A DNA stretch of 8,663 nt from Campylobacter sp. (GTDB taxonomy: Bacteria; Campylobacterota; Campylobacteria; Campylobacterales; Campylobacteraceae): contig JAJQAF010000258.1 in assembly GCA_021203945.1 (NCBI GenBank), forward strand, positions 1 to 8,663, given 5' to 3'. Positions within the stretch are counted from its first letter, which is position 1, and the number at the start of each line of letters is the position of its first letter. The position numbers were made by a program, and so were the translations under genes. Of the stretch, positions 1 through 7,200 are shown piece by piece. Below the pieces are notes generated by a model that did no database searches, was not told the DNA's origin, and saw only the letters and a list, made by a program, of their open reading frames with translations.

Positions 1-14
1 GTTTCGGAGTTAAA

Positions 15-191
15 ATGAGACATTATAACGCCAAATCACGTTCTATCTTTGTTTTGAACATAAAGATAAGAAATAAATTCATATCATCCGCTCTATTTAT
101 TTTTTTCGTAGTTATGAGCAGAGATAAGCGACAAAGCATTTTAAGTATAAATCAATTAAAAACTAAAAAATTATTTATAAATTTTTTGTAA
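15..191 (+). CDS. possible small membrane protein (58 aa), doubtful
   Basis: This is a short open frame of 58 codons starting at ATG 15-17. It has a good Shine-Dalgarno-like GGAG at 6-9, five bases before the start, and ends in TAA at 189-191. The product would be basic, with one hydrophobic stretch at about residues 22-34 (rich in F, I, V and L), so it could be a single-pass small membrane protein. I recognise no family. An unrelated 39-codon frame is open on the opposite strand over the same bases, which shows that open frames of this size occur by chance here. The ribosome binding site and its position just ahead of the DUF1523 gene are the only support. Confidence 0.22.
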   Translation: MRHYNAKSRSIFVLNIKIRNKFISSALFIFFVVMSRDKRQSILSINQLKTKKLFINFL

Positions 192-194
192 AAT
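182..194 (+). promoter_or_regulatory. candidate promoter -10 for the DUF1523 gene
   Basis: A run of six T (182-187) leads into G and then TAAAAT (189-194). This resembles Campylobacter housekeeping promoters, which have a T-rich upstream region and a -10 box but little conserved -35. Transcription would start near 201, giving a leader of about 18 nt. The surrounding sequence is so AT-rich that similar boxes arise by chance, so this is only a candidate. Confidence 0.3.
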
Positions 195-218
195 TAGCTA
201 AAATTTTAAGGAAATTTG

Positions 219-761
219 ATGGATACTTTACGTAAATTTTCAAAAATGCTATTTATATCTTTGGCGGTAATTTTACATCTATGTTTAGCCGTTTTGGTAA
301 ATTTTTCTTTCCCGCATTACGATAAGGCGATTATCACCGGCGGCGAAGTGAAGCGCATGGACAAAGACGGCTTAATAGACGCGTCAAATCCTGCCGATAG
401 TCCCACTAGAGACGTTTATTTTATCTATACGAAGCAGCCCAACGGCGATAAAGTTATGCCGTATCGAAATGAAGATACGCGTTGGGTATTTCCGTTTTAT
501 TTTAAATTTAATTCAGCCGATTTACAGGCTAGAGCACAGAGCTTTTCGGGCACTGATAAAACCGTGCAAGTAAAATTTTACGGTTGGCGGATAGCGTTGT
601 TTGACGAATTTAGAAATGCCGTTTCCATTAAGGAAATCAACGCCGACGAAAGCGTCTCTTTGCCTATTATGAGCTATGTTTTTTATGTGATTTTGCTGAT
701 TTCGCTCTTTGTTTGCATAGGGTTTATTCGTAAAATTTTTAACGCCAAAATCGAGCTTTAG
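219..761 (+). CDS. DUF1523 family inner-membrane protein
   Basis: A 180-residue protein. The ATG at 219 is preferred over a TTG one codon upstream, because AAGGA at 208-212 sits six bases before it. Residues 10-29 form an N-terminal membrane segment and residues 150-170 a second one, so the middle part should lie on one face of the membrane, probably the periplasmic side. The middle carries the pattern I associate with DUF1523: GGEVKRMD (41-48), TRDVYFI (63-69), YRNEDTRW (82-89), PFYFKFNSADLQA (92-104), YGWR (121-124) and NAVS (133-136). The function of the family is unknown. Many members I recall are single-pass with a shorter tail, so the C-terminal membrane segment may be a lineage feature. 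It is the only clear + strand gene and converges on the DUF5131 gene, sharing four bases at their stop codons. Confidence 0.85.
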   Translation: MDTLRKFSKMLFISLAVILHLCLAVLVNFSFPHYDKAIITGGEVKRMDKDGLIDASNPADSPTRDVYFIYTKQPNGDKVMPYRNEDTRWVFPFYFKFNSADLQARAQSFSGTDKTVQVKFYGWRIALFDEFRNAVSIKEINADESVSLPIMSYVFYVILLISLFVCIGFIRKIFNAKIEL

Positions 762-1522
762 TCAAATAGCGAAAGTTGCGTTCGCTTTTGCGGCTCGATT
801 ATTTTCGGATAGCTTTGATAAAGCTTGCCGTTAAGGAGTGCGCCGTTTGATTTTTTATCGCGTCTTACGCCGTCGCTTCCCCATGTTCCCCATTGTTTGA
901 AATAAAACGCGACGTCTTGATTTTCGCATTCGTTTTTTAGATTTACTACCCATTCTTTTTTCATCGCTCTGGCATTGATCCCGCTTTCACCGCCCGCTAC
1001 TACCCAGTTTATGCCGCTTAAATCAAGAGAGTCCAGATCGTTTATCAGCGGCTCGCACGATAGCCATTTGACCGTAGCGTCTAAATCCCTAATCAAATCA
1101 ATACGATCTTTGACAAACGACGATTCCACCGTCGTTCCTAGCCAAACGTTTTTTGGAATTTTCCGCGACAAGAAATATTTGCGCATTCTATGCGGGCGCT
1201 TGGTCAAGATTTGATATTGATGATACGGGGTTTGCGAGATGACGTCTAAAATTTTATCTAAAAATTCTTCACTCATATGTTCATGAAACGGATCGCTCAT
1301 GGAATTTACGAAAAATACGGTTTGCTTTTTGGATTTTATAGGCTCGTTTAGTCGGCTCGGCAACATTTTAAACTTAAATCCGTCTTTATAAATTTCATTC
1401 CCAAGGAGGCGTAGTCTTTTTGCTATGATTTCGGCGTAACAGTTTGTGCAACCGGCACTGATCTTTGAACAGCCTATAGTTGGATTCCAAGTTGAGAATA
1501 CATAATTTTGAAGCTGTTTCAT
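758..1522 (-). CDS. DUF5131 / phage Gp37-Gp68 family three-Cys protein
   Basis: A 254-residue protein of normal length for DUF5131 (phage Gp37/Gp68). It opens with the family signature: TWNPTIGCSK, then a cysteine cluster C18-x6-C25-x2-C28 followed by YA. The cluster resembles a spaced-out radical-SAM CxxxCxxC motif and may bind an Fe-S cluster. Further family blocks are NSMSDPFH (73-80), LTKRP (106-110), WLGTTVES (127-134), CEPL (156-159), the glycine-rich VVAGGESG (174-181) and FYFKQWG (206-212). No reaction has been assigned with certainty, and a radical-SAM-like enzyme is an inference. The C terminus ends QLSLFD, matching the DNA sliding-clamp-binding consensus (see findings). The three-Cys-motif partner protein often found beside this family is not in the window. 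No good ribosome binding site precedes the ATG at 1520-1522. Phage origin is possible, but base composition does not stand out from the neighbours. Confidence 0.88.
   Translation of the reverse strand: MKQLQNYVFSTWNPTIGCSKISAGCTNCYAEIIAKRLRLLGNEIYKDGFKFKMLPSRLNEPIKSKKQTVFFVNSMSDPFHEHMSEEFLDKILDVISQTPYHQYQILTKRPHRMRKYFLSRKIPKNVWLGTTVESSFVKDRIDLIRDLDATVKWLSCEPLINDLDSLDLSGINWVVAGGESGINARAMKKEWVVNLKNECENQDVAFYFKQWGTWGSDGVRRDKKSNGALLNGKLYQSYPKIIEPQKRTQLSLFD
768..789 (+). terminator. weak candidate terminator for the + strand gene
   Basis: AGCGAA (768-773) and TTCGCT (781-786) form a perfect 6-bp stem with a 7-nt loop, followed by TTTT (786-789, the first T being part of the stem). It lies 7 bp after the stop codon of the DUF1523 gene. 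The same bases encode the last residues of the convergent DUF5131 gene, so the hairpin could be a by-product of its codons. The short stem and short U tract keep confidence low. Confidence 0.3.
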
Positions 1523-1556
1523 TTGAAATTTAACGAGCGAGCTTTTAAAATTGAGG

Positions 1557-1580
1557 AAATCGGGGCAAATACCCCGATTT
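1557..1580 (-). terminator. rho-independent-type terminator after hpf
   Basis: A perfect 9-bp stem (1557-1565 with 1572-1580) with a five-pair G/C core (CGGGG/CCCCG) and a 6-nt loop (1566-1571). It lies two bases beyond the hpf stop codon. In the - strand transcript the hairpin ends in UUU and continues into mixed pyrimidine/A sequence, so the U tract is short. On the + strand it is followed by another T-rich stretch, so it could work in both directions. It probably separates hpf from the downstream DUF5131 gene. Confidence 0.7.
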
Positions 1581-1582
1581 TA

Positions 1583-2110
1583 TTAATAAAGTCCGAATTT
1601 ACCGTCGGCTCTTTTGTAGATAACGCGCATTTTAGCATCTATATCGTTAAAGACGTAAAACTGCATATCGCTAGCCTTTAGTTTTTCAAGCGCCTCTTCG
1701 ATCTCTATTGGTTTATAAAGCTCAAGCTCCATAGGGATGATCTCCTCAACGCCTTCGATGACCTCTTCGCCTATTCTGGCGCGAGTCTCTTTATCGTCGT
1801 CCTTACCTTTAACGGTCGTGATTTTATCATGTTCTCTACGCAAGACTTTAGCTGCGCGATCTATCGCAAGGTCTATAGCCGCGTAAAGGTCTTTGTCTTT
1901 TTGACGAATGACTATCGTATCTTTGCGTGCCATATTTAGCGCAAATTCCGCACTAAAGCCCTTTTTGCCTTGTTTTTCGTCTGCGGAAACTACGCATCTT
2001 CCAGAAATAATATCGAGATTGTATTTACTAAGCGACTCAAAAGCATTTTGGATGTAACTTTTTATCGGTTCAGTAAGTTCAAACTGTTTTCCTACAATGC
2101 TTATATTCAT
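1583..2110 (-). CDS. hpf: long-form ribosome hibernation promoting factor
   Basis: A 175-residue cytoplasmic protein that binds the small ribosomal subunit and, in the long form, pairs 70S ribosomes into inactive 100S dimers in starved cells. Residues 1-100 match the HPF/RaiA (YfiA) domain: start MNISIVGKQFELTEPIKSYI, then DLYAAIDLAIDRAAKVLRR (74-92). Residues 101-125 are a charged linker. Residues 126-175 are the C-terminal dimerisation domain (KPIEIEEALEKL, FYVFND, VIYKRADGKFGLY). Start choice: ATG at 2108-2110 is preceded by AAGGAG (2117-2122) at six bases and gives the standard N terminus. The frame stays open 18 codons further upstream, but that part covers the promoter and has no family match. 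It is separated from the pilin-like genes by its own promoter and ends at a GC-rich hairpin, so it is probably monocistronic. Confidence 0.95.
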   Translation of the reverse strand: MNISIVGKQFELTEPIKSYIQNAFESLSKYNLDIISGRCVVSADEKQGKKGFSAEFALNMARKDTIVIRQKDKDLYAAIDLAIDRAAKVLRREHDKITTVKGKDDDKETRARIGEEVIEGVEEIIPMELELYKPIEIEEALEKLKASDMQFYVFNDIDAKMRVIYKRADGKFGLY

Positions 2111-2116
2111 CGTAAA

Positions 2117-2122
2117 CTCCTT
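2117..2122 (-). promoter_or_regulatory. ribosome binding site that sets the hpf start
   Basis: On the - strand this reads AAGGAG, six bases before the ATG at 2108-2110. It shows that hpf begins there and not at the upstream in-frame ATG at 2164. Confidence 0.85.
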
Positions 2123-2137
2123 CTTCAAAGTTAATTG

Positions 2138-2146
2138 ATTATAACA
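2138..2146 (-). promoter_or_regulatory. extended -10 promoter of hpf
   Basis: The - strand reads TGTTATAAT, a perfect extended -10 element (TGnTATAAT). Transcription should start near 2131, giving a leader of about 20 nt. No TTGACA-like -35 is present at the right distance, as is usual for Campylobacter sigma-70 promoters. A stringent or stationary-phase regulator site cannot be seen. Confidence 0.72.
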
Positions 2147-2162
2147 CAAACAAGCTGAAATC

Positions 2163-2188
2163 ATTTATAAAATTAAAATTTTATAAAT
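2163..2188. repeat. AT-only perfect palindrome between pilin-like genes and hpf
   Basis: Two perfect 12-base arms (2163-2174 and 2177-2188, made only of A and T) are separated by two bases. The palindrome begins two bases beyond the stop codon of the MshP-like gene and lies upstream of the hpf -10 box. In RNA it would form a weak A/U hairpin that could end the pilin-like transcript. In DNA it could be an AT-rich upstream element or a symmetric protein site. Its lack of G/C makes a strong terminator unlikely, and chance symmetry is more common in sequence this AT-rich. Confidence 0.4.
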
Positions 2189-2190
2189 TT

Positions 2191-2616
2191 TTAAATTTTC
2201 TGAACGGTTCGTTTATGAAATGATATGGGATTAGAGATTCTTCCTGCGATAGACGTAACGAAAACATCGAGCATTACGGTGCCTGCGCTATCGCGAGTTT
2301 GTATAGGTATGCCTACGCAATTACCTATATTTCCAAAATATTGTATATTTACCGTATATTGTAAAAAAGCCGTTGCGTTGTTTGCTGGAAATCGACCGCT
2401 TACGCTAGATAGACAGCCCGTATTAAAGTCGTGACCTAAAATTCTAAGCATAGCATATTCTGTCGCGCCTTGAGCGAGAAGTTCGGCTTGTTCTCTTAGA
2501 TAAATTTCTCCCGTTTGTCTCATAGTCGAGTTTGAAAGCGATAGGGCTAACATGCAAAGAGAGGACGTAACGACTACGAAAAATATCGCCGCTAATAAGC
2601 TAAATCCTTTTCTCAT
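2191..2616 (-). CDS. MshP-like minor prepilin (no Glu5)
   Basis: A 141-residue type IV prepilin-like protein, last gene of the cassette. The leader is MRKG, cut before FSLLAAIFFVVV by a prepilin peptidase, leaving a hydrophobic helix (about residues 5-27) that anchors it in the inner membrane before assembly. Position +5 of the mature protein is Ala instead of the usual Glu, as in MshP, GspK and PilX types. The following YLREQAELLAQGATEYAMLRI (39-59) resembles the MshP/PilX helix that ends in an 'A.L.AQSG.E' pattern. Mature cysteines C68 and C100 could form a disulfide. Its ATG shares one base with the TGA of the upstream MshO-like gene (TGATG), which implies coupled translation; only a distant AAGG serves as ribosome site. 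I am confident it is a pseudopilin or minor pilin. The MshP match is by pattern and length, not by a search. Confidence 0.8.
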   Translation of the reverse strand: MRKGFSLLAAIFFVVVTSSLCMLALSLSNSTMRQTGEIYLREQAELLAQGATEYAMLRILGHDFNTGCLSSVSGRFPANNATAFLQYTVNIQYFGNIGNCVGIPIQTRDSAGTVMLDVFVTSIAGRISNPISFHKRTVQKI

Positions 2617-3524
2617 CAGTATATCGCCTTTGTTTTACAAATAGTCGCTTCTGAATTTTCATCTTTTATACAAAGTTTTAAGGATATAACGCCATTTTGT
2701 TCTATGAAGTTAAACCTAGTTACATGGCTTGCGAGTATAGCTCTCGGAGTATTTGCATCGCTAAATTTTTCTCCCATCCACGGACGGTAATTATAATGAA
2801 GCATCAAATCAAAATCGCCTTTTGCCGGATTTTCGTTACTCGTAGTTATCGCATAAGCGGTGTGTGCTAGATGGTATTGCTCCGAAACTCTTTTTCCGTT
2901 GTAATTTAAAATTGAAAGCTTCGTATTGTCATTTGCTATTCTGCCTACTTTTGCAATGTCCAGATCGCCGGCTGCTATGGTATTTTGATAGCCGAACGAT
3001 GTATATACGTCATAAGCTACCGCTTTAAATAAGGCGACTACACCGCCGTTATTGTTGTTAAAATTTACTCTTCCGTTCGTTAGATCGCTAAACAGACTGC
3101 TTGCTTGTTGATCCGCATCTCCTATCCTATCGTAAATATCCAACCTACTACCGGGAGTTATTAGTCCGTTTGAAGACGAGCTAACGGTCAAATCGGCAAA
3201 ACCGCTGTAAATACCCATATCAAAAGCTTCATAAGAGTAAGGAATAAATTCTAAAATCGTATAAGTAAGATTTACGTTCGCGTCGTTTAGAGGCAAAAAT
3301 GTGCCGTCGGGTTTTCTGGCGATGACGCTCTCTTTTATGCGGTATCCTAAACGTTTTGAGATTTGCTCTAATACAAGCTCGGTTTGGGTTTCTAAAGAAT
3401 TTATAATTTTGCTTTGGGCGTAGTTTTTATAAACGTTAAAAAGCATGTCCGTTGTCATAAAAGCGATAATACCAAGCACTACTATAACAAGAACAAGCTC
3501 AACAAGCGTAAAAGCCTTTTGCAT
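2616..3524 (-). CDS. MshO-like minor prepilin
   Basis: A 302-residue prepilin-like protein. The leader is only five residues before Phe; cleavage after Ala6 would be read as MQKA^FTLVEL, i.e. Ala4 at -1 and Phe5 at +1, with Glu at +5 kept. The hydrophobic helix spans about residues 5-27. The next part (SLETQTELVLEQISKRLGYR, 43-62) and LEFIPYSYEA (91-100) resemble MshO, which has an 'R..LeR..rELR' helix and an 'LEFVP' motif. Near the end, LASHVTRFNFIEQNGVISLKL (264-284) resembles the GspJ/MshO fold core, and C285 and C296 could pair. The start ATG (3522-3524) shares its first base with the preceding TAA (TAATG) and has GGA six bases upstream. A GTG three codons earlier (3531-3533) is in frame but would itself contain that ribosome site, so ATG is chosen. 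The likely role is a minor pilin in a tip or priming complex. Confidence 0.82.
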   Translation of the reverse strand: MQKAFTLVELVLVIVVLGIIAFMTTDMLFNVYKNYAQSKIINSLETQTELVLEQISKRLGYRIKESVIARKPDGTFLPLNDANVNLTYTILEFIPYSYEAFDMGIYSGFADLTVSSSSNGLITPGSRLDIYDRIGDADQQASSLFSDLTNGRVNFNNNNGGVVALFKAVAYDVYTSFGYQNTIAAGDLDIAKVGRIANDNTKLSILNYNGKRVSEQYHLAHTAYAITTSNENPAKGDFDLMLHYNYRPWMGEKFSDANTPRAILASHVTRFNFIEQNGVISLKLCIKDENSEATICKTKAIY

Positions 3525-4246
3525 TAATTCCACTCTTTATTTATCAAAAATCCGCTATCGCCGATATTCGCCACAAAGCCCCTAAGCACAACTTGTACTT
3601 GGTGATTAGTTTCGCTATATGATGTTGCGTTTATTACGACCTCTTTTATATCGTTTGCCACATCGTTAAACGCCGTGCTACCGTCATTTATATCAACCGA
3701 GTATCGCGAGCTTACTATGTAGTCTCGTTTTAGTCTTTTTGCGCTATCTTTATCGTAGTTTATCGTTAGTCCTTCCTTTGTTCTAAAGTCATCTACGCTT
3801 TTTTTTACGTTCCTTTGGACGTCGTTTATGGTTAGTCCTTCCTTTGCACTAAAGTCATCTACACTTTTTTGTACGTTATCTTGGACGTCGTTTATCGTGC
3901 CGTAGTCCGTCCTTGAAAAATCTACTAAATTGCTAGGATTGTTTCTATTGTAAAATGCTCTGCGCCCGTCTCCGTTTAGTCCGAATTGTTCATAAAACGT
4001 GTTGCCGCCATCATAAAATTTTGGAGTTAGAGTGCCTTTATACGTACTGACGACCTCGCTACTAAACGGCGCTTTTAGAATCAAAGACATATATGTTTTG
4101 GCATTCATTATACTTTCTTGCGTCATAGCCTTTGCGTTTATTTGAGAGGTTAATTTCATAACCAGAGGTAGGCTAAGACTGACGATAGCAACGATAACTA
4201 TGGACAAAATAAGCTCGATTAATGAAAATGCGGATCTTTTTACCAT
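3524..4246 (-). CDS. MshD-like minor prepilin with internal duplication
   Basis: A 240-residue prepilin-like protein. Its leader MVKRSA is followed by FSLIELILSIVIVAIVSLSL, giving Ala at -1, Phe at +1 and Glu at +5; the helix spans about residues 7-30. KTYMSLILKAPFSSEVV (50-66) and the C-terminal part YIVSSRYSVDIND...DIKEVVINATSY...VQVVLRGFVANIG (176-229) follow the layout I associate with MshD: an 'A..yl..Il...F' helix, then beta strands ending in a 'dlK.i.v.v' stretch. Between them, residues 117-160 are two 22-residue copies (TINDVQ.NV.KSVDDF..KEGL), an insertion not expected in the family. There are no cysteines. Its ATG lies inside the end of the MshQ-like gene (7-bp overlap) with a weak AGAAGAA ribosome site, so translation is probably coupled. 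It is clearly a class III-type prepilin; the MshD identity is moderate. Confidence 0.78.
   Translation of the reverse strand: MVKRSAFSLIELILSIVIVAIVSLSLPLVMKLTSQINAKAMTQESIMNAKTYMSLILKAPFSSEVVSTYKGTLTPKFYDGGNTFYEQFGLNGDGRRAFYNRNNPSNLVDFSRTDYGTINDVQDNVQKSVDDFSAKEGLTINDVQRNVKKSVDDFRTKEGLTINYDKDSAKRLKRDYIVSSRYSVDINDGSTAFNDVANDIKEVVINATSYSETNHQVQVVLRGFVANIGDSGFLINKEWN
3767..3898 (-). repeat. two tandem 66-bp copies inside the MshD-like gene
   Basis: Copy one is 3833-3898 and copy two is 3767-3832. They match at 58 of 66 bases by direct comparison and keep the reading frame (22 residues each). The first codons of a third copy (TIN, 3758-3766) follow, and the base match continues over 12 positions with one difference before it ends. 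The eight differences are partly amino-acid changing (D/R, Q/K, S/R, A/T), so the duplication is fairly recent but not brand new. Confidence 0.93.
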
Positions 4247-7200
4247 TCTATTCTTCTATTCGTTTTATTGTTTAAAGTTTCAAGCTCACTACCGCCGATA
4301 ATTTCTCCTACGTCGTCTTTTTTACCGTCAGATTTTAAAGCTTTGCCCGCCCAGTTGCCTCTGTCTATAAATTTTACGTTAAAATCGCTTGTAGCAGCGT
4401 TTGTGTCGAAAGTATTATATATTAGCCATTGTGGTGCATTCATTTTTATTAGATCCGTTACGGCACGGTTATTTTGTAAATTTACAGCCTCCGTGCCGTT
4501 TGTAATAGTAGGTATTGTAGGAGTTGGCGTATTCGGAGGAATGCGTGTAATTTTACTTTTAACGGTAGCTTGGTAATTACTTACGTAACCTTCATTTATT
4601 GCGTGGTTTGGATTTAGTTGCCAAGAAACCGTGCTTGGAAGCTTAGCCCACGTATTTCCGGAGGTATTTACATAAGTTTGGTTGCAATTATTGCAATAAA
4701 CTCCGTAGTAAATATTCGCGTCAAATCCGCTTTTAGGACCTTCATAATACGGCGCATAGACGCGTCCGTAATAAAATTTAGCAGACGTTATATTAGCCGC
4801 CGCAGGTTTCGTATATGCCGCGCCGTTAATACCGTCCGCATCCGAAACGTTGCTAAAGGTAAAAATTTCACTTGAAGCACTAAACGGATTTTTAGCTAAA
4901 TTCGTTAGTCTGGAAAAATTAAATAAAATTTTATTATTTGCAACGCCGTTGTTAAATTTTATTTTCGGAACGTTATACGAACCGTTATTTATAGCCGCGC
5001 CGGTTAACTTCGTGATATTGGAGCCGCTATCTGCAAAAAACGATATTTCGGTGTTTAGCTTGTCTATGCCGTCTTGATTGTTGCTTAAGGCTTTTGCGTC
5101 GTTATCAGTATATTCATTTATGATTCTATCTATACTGATCGTAAAATTGTTGTCTTTTGAATAACAACCGCTGGAATAAAGTCTTGCAGTTTTATCGTCG
5201 TCTAATCTTGCGGTAAGATCAAAATTTATCGCAGCCGACATTTGCGGACTATTTGATAAATAGGTCATATTATTTTGAAAATCCGAAATTTTAAGATTGT
5301 CGACATATATATCTTTTGGTAGAAATTTAAAGGTAGTAGCTTTTAGACTGATGTTGCAGCCTATTTTTCCGTTAGCATCTTTTGTCGTCGTATCACTACC
5401 GATTATACAGTCTTCTGTTGCTTTATCAACTGCCGTGTATGAGCCGTCGACCACACTTAACGTAACTTCTCCGACGTCCGGATACGAAAAGCTAGTGTCC
5501 GACAATAGGCTAGCGCCGTTGATTATACGAGTTAGCGTGCCGATCGCGGTAGATGCGTTTGAGAAAGTTGCCTGTAAAAGACTTGAAGTCAGCTCGTTTC
5601 TTAAACTGTCGTCTATATTGCAAGTAGTAGGCAAAACAGGAGTAAATGATACGGTATCATTACCGTCGGTTTTGAGTAAATTCGTATATCCTTTTGCCGC
5701 ATTATCTTTGGCGTCTATGGCTATAAGTCCGATGTTTTTATATCCTTTACCTCCGGTCAGAGAGGCGGGAACGGTTTGTGTTTTTTTGTCGGTATCGTAA
5801 ATTTTAAATTCCTTCGGTCTAACGGCAAAAGGATCGGTATTTTTACAAGAAGTTTCAACGGTTCCTGTTGATACATCCGTGTATATGAGCTTTGCGTATA
5901 AAGACGTGTGCGGATTTTGGATCGTTATATCTTTTATATCTGCTATACTCGTGCCGCCTTTAAGTTTGATCTTTCTTACGGGTTCGTTTCCGGCTATTAA
6001 AGACGTATCGGATTCACAGCTATCGACTATCTTTAAGTTTAGCTCGACGTCTTCCTCAAGGTTTGTTATCTTTTTCGTATCTTTATCTTTATGAACGATT
6101 TTTAGATTAAAAGATCTGTTTGCAAGTTGCGTATATAAGTTTTCCGAATCGTTGTCTTTGCTGAATTTTTCATTTACTACTTTAAATTCGTCTAAATTTA
6201 CGTCTTTTTCTATTAAAAGCGCGTATTCGTCGTCAACGCATCTTTTTATAACGCCTTCATAGTCTTTTATATTAAGGCTGGCATTTGAAAATTTTGTTTT
6301 GTAGCCGGTAGGTTTAAATTCTTTGTCTAGTGTTATATCGTATTGTATAAACGCTTTATCGTCCTTTTTTAGATTGCCGCCGTTGCCGGAGCTAGCCCCT
6401 TGACCGATAAAAAATTGTAAATTTTTACCTACTAGTTTTTGTAAAGAGCTATCGTCGGCTCTCTTGTCCGCCGTGCCAACGCTAAAGGCTCCGCTTGCGT
6501 AGGGTTTTAGATAGGTTGAGTCCGGAAGATATTTTCCGGTATCGTCGTTTATATCCGTGGTTATGGAAATTTGTTCAGCCGTTTCGTTACTCGGGTTTAC
6601 TATCGTTACTTGCGATCTTAATATGTCGCCTTTTTTCGCTTTTGTGATTTGGGCCGCACCTTTTTTGCTTACCTGTTTAAAGTTGCCGCCGTCTTTTGGA
6701 GCTACGAGAAGTTCTTCGTTATAGCAAACTCCAGGGACGTATACGTCGGTTGAAAAAGCAACGAAGCTAATATTTGCTCTTTCGCCTATTCTTGTGTAGC
6801 CTTGTCGAACAACTTTGGCTTGAAGCTCTACCTCCGCTTTAGTTTGTTTGTTTGTTATGTGATCCGATATATCATAGGTATCAAGATCCATTTGATTGTT
6901 GTAAATTTTATTTGAGTCTACATACTTTCCAAATTTTGTTATAGTGGAGTTAAATTGCTTTCCTTTTTCGTTGTTTTCTGAGGTTACGGATTTATAATCA
7001 CTACCTTTTTTTATCTTTATATCTTCGCTACCGACCTCTTTTTTCGCACCGAAAGAAAGAACGGTCAAGCTTGAGTTTATATTTCCGTTAGTCGGAGTAT
7101 AAAAACCGTCAAATGTTATATTTGATTTGTCAATTCTTTCAGTATCCCCATCAGGAATCTTAATTGGAGCAAGAATATGTAGTCCGTCAAATACGGTTAC

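Noticed and set aside
55..140. 39-codon - strand frame in the left intergenic region
   Set aside because: It has no ribosome site and no recognisable product; it overlaps the equally uncertain + strand small ORF.
975..1214. 79-codon + strand frame
   Set aside because: It lies entirely inside the well-supported DUF5131 gene on the other strand, has no family match and no ribosome site.
2111..2164. 18-codon N-terminal extension of hpf
   Set aside because: It covers the extended -10 promoter and ribosome site, and adds residues absent from the HPF family.
2225..2434. 69-codon + strand frame
   Set aside because: It is a shadow of the MshP-like pilin gene on the opposite strand.
3525..3533. GTG start for the MshO-like gene
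   Set aside because: The ATG at 3522-3524 has a better-placed GGA, forms a TAATG stop-start overlap with the upstream gene, and gives a typical short prepilin leader.
4268..6094. Five + strand frames of 71 to 167 codons
   Set aside because: All lie antisense to the 1312-residue gene, look like low-complexity translations of its complement, and match no family.
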